A DNA stretch of 36,778 nt, taken from NCBI GenBank assembly GCA_020054685.1, contig JAHXBS010000022.1, positions 32,685 to 69,462 on the forward strand. The letters are read 5' to 3'. The notes beneath the pieces are model-generated. The model was not told where the DNA came from. It did not search any database and was given only the letters and a program-made list of their open reading frames with translations. Position numbers and translations under genes: made by a program. This document shows positions 35,665 through 36,778 of the stretch, one piece after another (positions within the stretch are counted from its first letter, which is position 1; each line of letters begins with the position of its first letter). The DNA comes from Rickettsiales bacterium. Lineage in GTDB: Bacteria; Pseudomonadota; Alphaproteobacteria; Rickettsiales; UBA1997.

Positions 35665-36228
35665 TCAATCTTCTAGAATCTGTTCAACAGCTTCTACTTC
35701 TGGTATATAATGTTTAAGCATATTTTCAATACCATTTTTTAATGTTATTGATGAACTTGGACATCCTTGACAAGCGCCTTTAAGCTGCAACCTTACTATT
35801 CCATCATCAAATGAGTGAAATGTAATATCTCCTCCATCCATTGCAACTGCTGGCCTTACTTTGATTTCGATTAATTCTTTTATCTGTTTAATTATATCAC
35901 TATCTTCCTCGCTAGATTGCTCATTATTATCTATTTTATGAAAGAATATTTCTTTGCCACTAATATAAAAATCTAGTATATTTGCATTTATATGAGATTT
36001 AATATACTCCCAATCATAGTCTTTTTTTTTAGTAATTGTTATAAAATCACGACCAAAAAATAGTGATTTAATTCCGTCAATAGTAAATAGTTGCATTGCA
36101 AGTGGAGATATATTAGATGCTTGCTTTTGATTCAAAAACTCACAAATTCTATCACCAGCAACTATTTGGCCATCTGGAATGAATTTTAATGTCTCTGGAT
36201 TAGGAGTTTCTTCACATTGTATAAACAT
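35665..36228 (-). CDS. nfu: NifU-like Fe-S cluster scaffold/carrier Nfu
   Basis: Nfu carries Fe-S clusters to target proteins. The 187 residues have the N-terminal Nfu_N domain (MFIQCEETPNPETLKFIPDG, FTIDGIKSLFFGRDFITITKK) and the C-terminal NifU domain (KVRPAVAMDGGDITFHSF..GIVRLQLKGACQGCPSSSITLKNGIE). The cluster ligands are Cys153 and Cys156 of CxxC. This two-domain layout is that of alphaproteobacterial and mitochondrial NFU1. It is the first gene of nfu-cinA-virB8-virB9, directly behind a good promoter-like site. Confidence 0.96.
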   Translation of the reverse strand: MFIQCEETPNPETLKFIPDGQIVAGDRICEFLNQKQASNISPLAMQLFTIDGIKSLFFGRDFITITKKKDYDWEYIKSHINANILDFYISGKEIFFHKIDNNEQSSEEDSDIIKQIKELIEIKVRPAVAMDGGDITFHSFDDGIVRLQLKGACQGCPSSSITLKNGIENMLKHYIPEVEAVEQILED

Positions 36229-36261
36229 TTACAACATAATTTAGTTTTAAAATATTTCATT

Positions 36262-36290
36262 AATATAATTTACCCCTTAATTCAAGTCAA
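36262..36290 (-). promoter_or_regulatory. Candidate promoter of nfu-cinA-virB8-virB9
   Basis: On the minus strand TTGACT (36285-36290) and TATATT (36262-36267) are 17 bases apart, each differing from consensus at one position. The start would lie about 30 bases before the nfu ATG. It is the best sigma-70-like match I found. Confidence 0.55.
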
Positions 36291-36322
36291 GTTTAAATAT
36301 AATTGTCAATATTGTTAATTAC

Positions 36323-36778
36323 CTATAAGAATTTATCCTTTATATACCAGCTATCAACTGATAATGAATATTTTGGCCTAATTTTAGGAATGATAAATAT
36401 ATTTCTAGTAAGTAAACGAAATTTATTATTATACCATTGCGGTATAACATAATGATTATCAATTAAAATTTTATCTAATTTTTTACAATATTTAGAAATA
36501 ATATCTATATTTTTGGCAGAAATAATTTTCTCTATTATATTATCAATTTGTTTATCTTCTATTCCTATTAAGTTTCTACTGCCTTTAATATTTTTTTGTG
36601 TTGAATGAAAATAGCTATATAACTCACTGCCAGGAATTTTTGCTTGATAAAAGCTACTTGTAATAATATCGTAATCAAAATTATTCACTCTAGTTTTATA
36701 TTGATTTTCTTCTACCATTCTAATTTTTGCATTTATACCAAGCATTTTTAAATGCTTTATATATGGGGCAATTACCAT
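36323..36778 (-). CDS. yejA: Peptide ABC transporter substrate-binding protein, C-terminal part (YejA-like)
   Basis: This is the 3' end of an extracellular solute-binding protein, family 5; its 5' part lies beyond the window. The visible 151 residues match the C-terminal lobe of YejA-type proteins: VIAPYIKHLKMLGINAKIRMVEENQYKTRVNNFDYDII, PGSELYSYFHS, GSRNLIGIEDKQIDNIIEKII, and IDNHYVIPQWYNNKFRL. The frame is open to the window edge, so the first Met is not the start. It probably binds oligopeptides or a peptide-like compound in the periplasm for import. A 94-base gap with the nfu promoter separates it from the next gene, so they seem to be separate units. Confidence 0.85.
   Translation of the reverse strand: MVIAPYIKHLKMLGINAKIRMVEENQYKTRVNNFDYDIITSSFYQAKIPGSELYSYFHSTQKNIKGSRNLIGIEDKQIDNIIEKIISAKNIDIISKYCKKLDKILIDNHYVIPQWYNNKFRLLTRNIFIIPKIRPKYSLSVDSWYIKDKFL

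Overview
The window is strongly A+T-rich, with coding sequence biased to A/T third positions and very short gaps between genes. It uses the standard bacterial code: TGA ends argC and lpxA. Gene content points to an alphaproteobacterium of the Rickettsiales or a close relative. The main evidence is a VirB8/VirB9 pair of the P-type (rvh-like) type IV secretion system, a large ankyrin-repeat protein, an alphaproteobacterial OmpA-type lipoprotein, a eukaryote-like NADP isocitrate dehydrogenase, and RNase J. Unlike Rickettsia or Anaplasma, it also encodes steps of arginine (argC), branched-chain amino acid (ilvB), proline (proB), folate/methionine (metF) and thiamine (thiG) synthesis. A less reduced, host- or protist-associated lineage, possibly Deianiraea-like, fits best. 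That placement is inference.

Layout. 1-4779 (+): RNase J broken by one in-frame TAA, an alanyl-tRNA synthetase with no catalytic domain, and glmM. 4801-9090 (-): metF, proB, an OmpA-like lipoprotein and rho. 9176-16507 (-): a long operon read as rpsB-tsf-pyrH-frr-uppS-cdsA-thiG-phosphohexomutase-coaE, with two promoter-like sites upstream of rpsB; xseA lies behind it. 18080-21866 (+): nitronate monooxygenase, argC, mnmE. 21889-23676 (-): ilvB. 23773-27855 (+): fabZ-lpxA-dnaQ-comEC. 27942-28860 (-): tRNA-Glu, a 13-bp x5 tandem repeat abutting its 5' end, and a degenerate inositol-monophosphatase-like gene. 29035-30472 (+): rpmG and icd. 30473-33221: an accessory island with a gene-poor stretch, a broken ankyrin gene and a large ankyrin gene with a consensus ribosome binding site. 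33222-36778 (-): nfu-cinA-virB8-virB9 as one tight operon behind a good promoter, then the 3' part of a yejA-like peptide-binding protein gene.

Most of the window is housekeeping: translation, envelope precursors, transcription termination, lipid A and amino acids. The parts most worth a second look are the headless AlaRS directly behind a nonsense-interrupted RNase J, the ankyrin island beside the T4SS genes, the T4SS pair inside an Fe-S/housekeeping operon, the metal-site-deficient IMPase homologue, and the repeat array next to tRNA-Glu. I saw no CRISPR array, intact transposase, prophage or rRNA.
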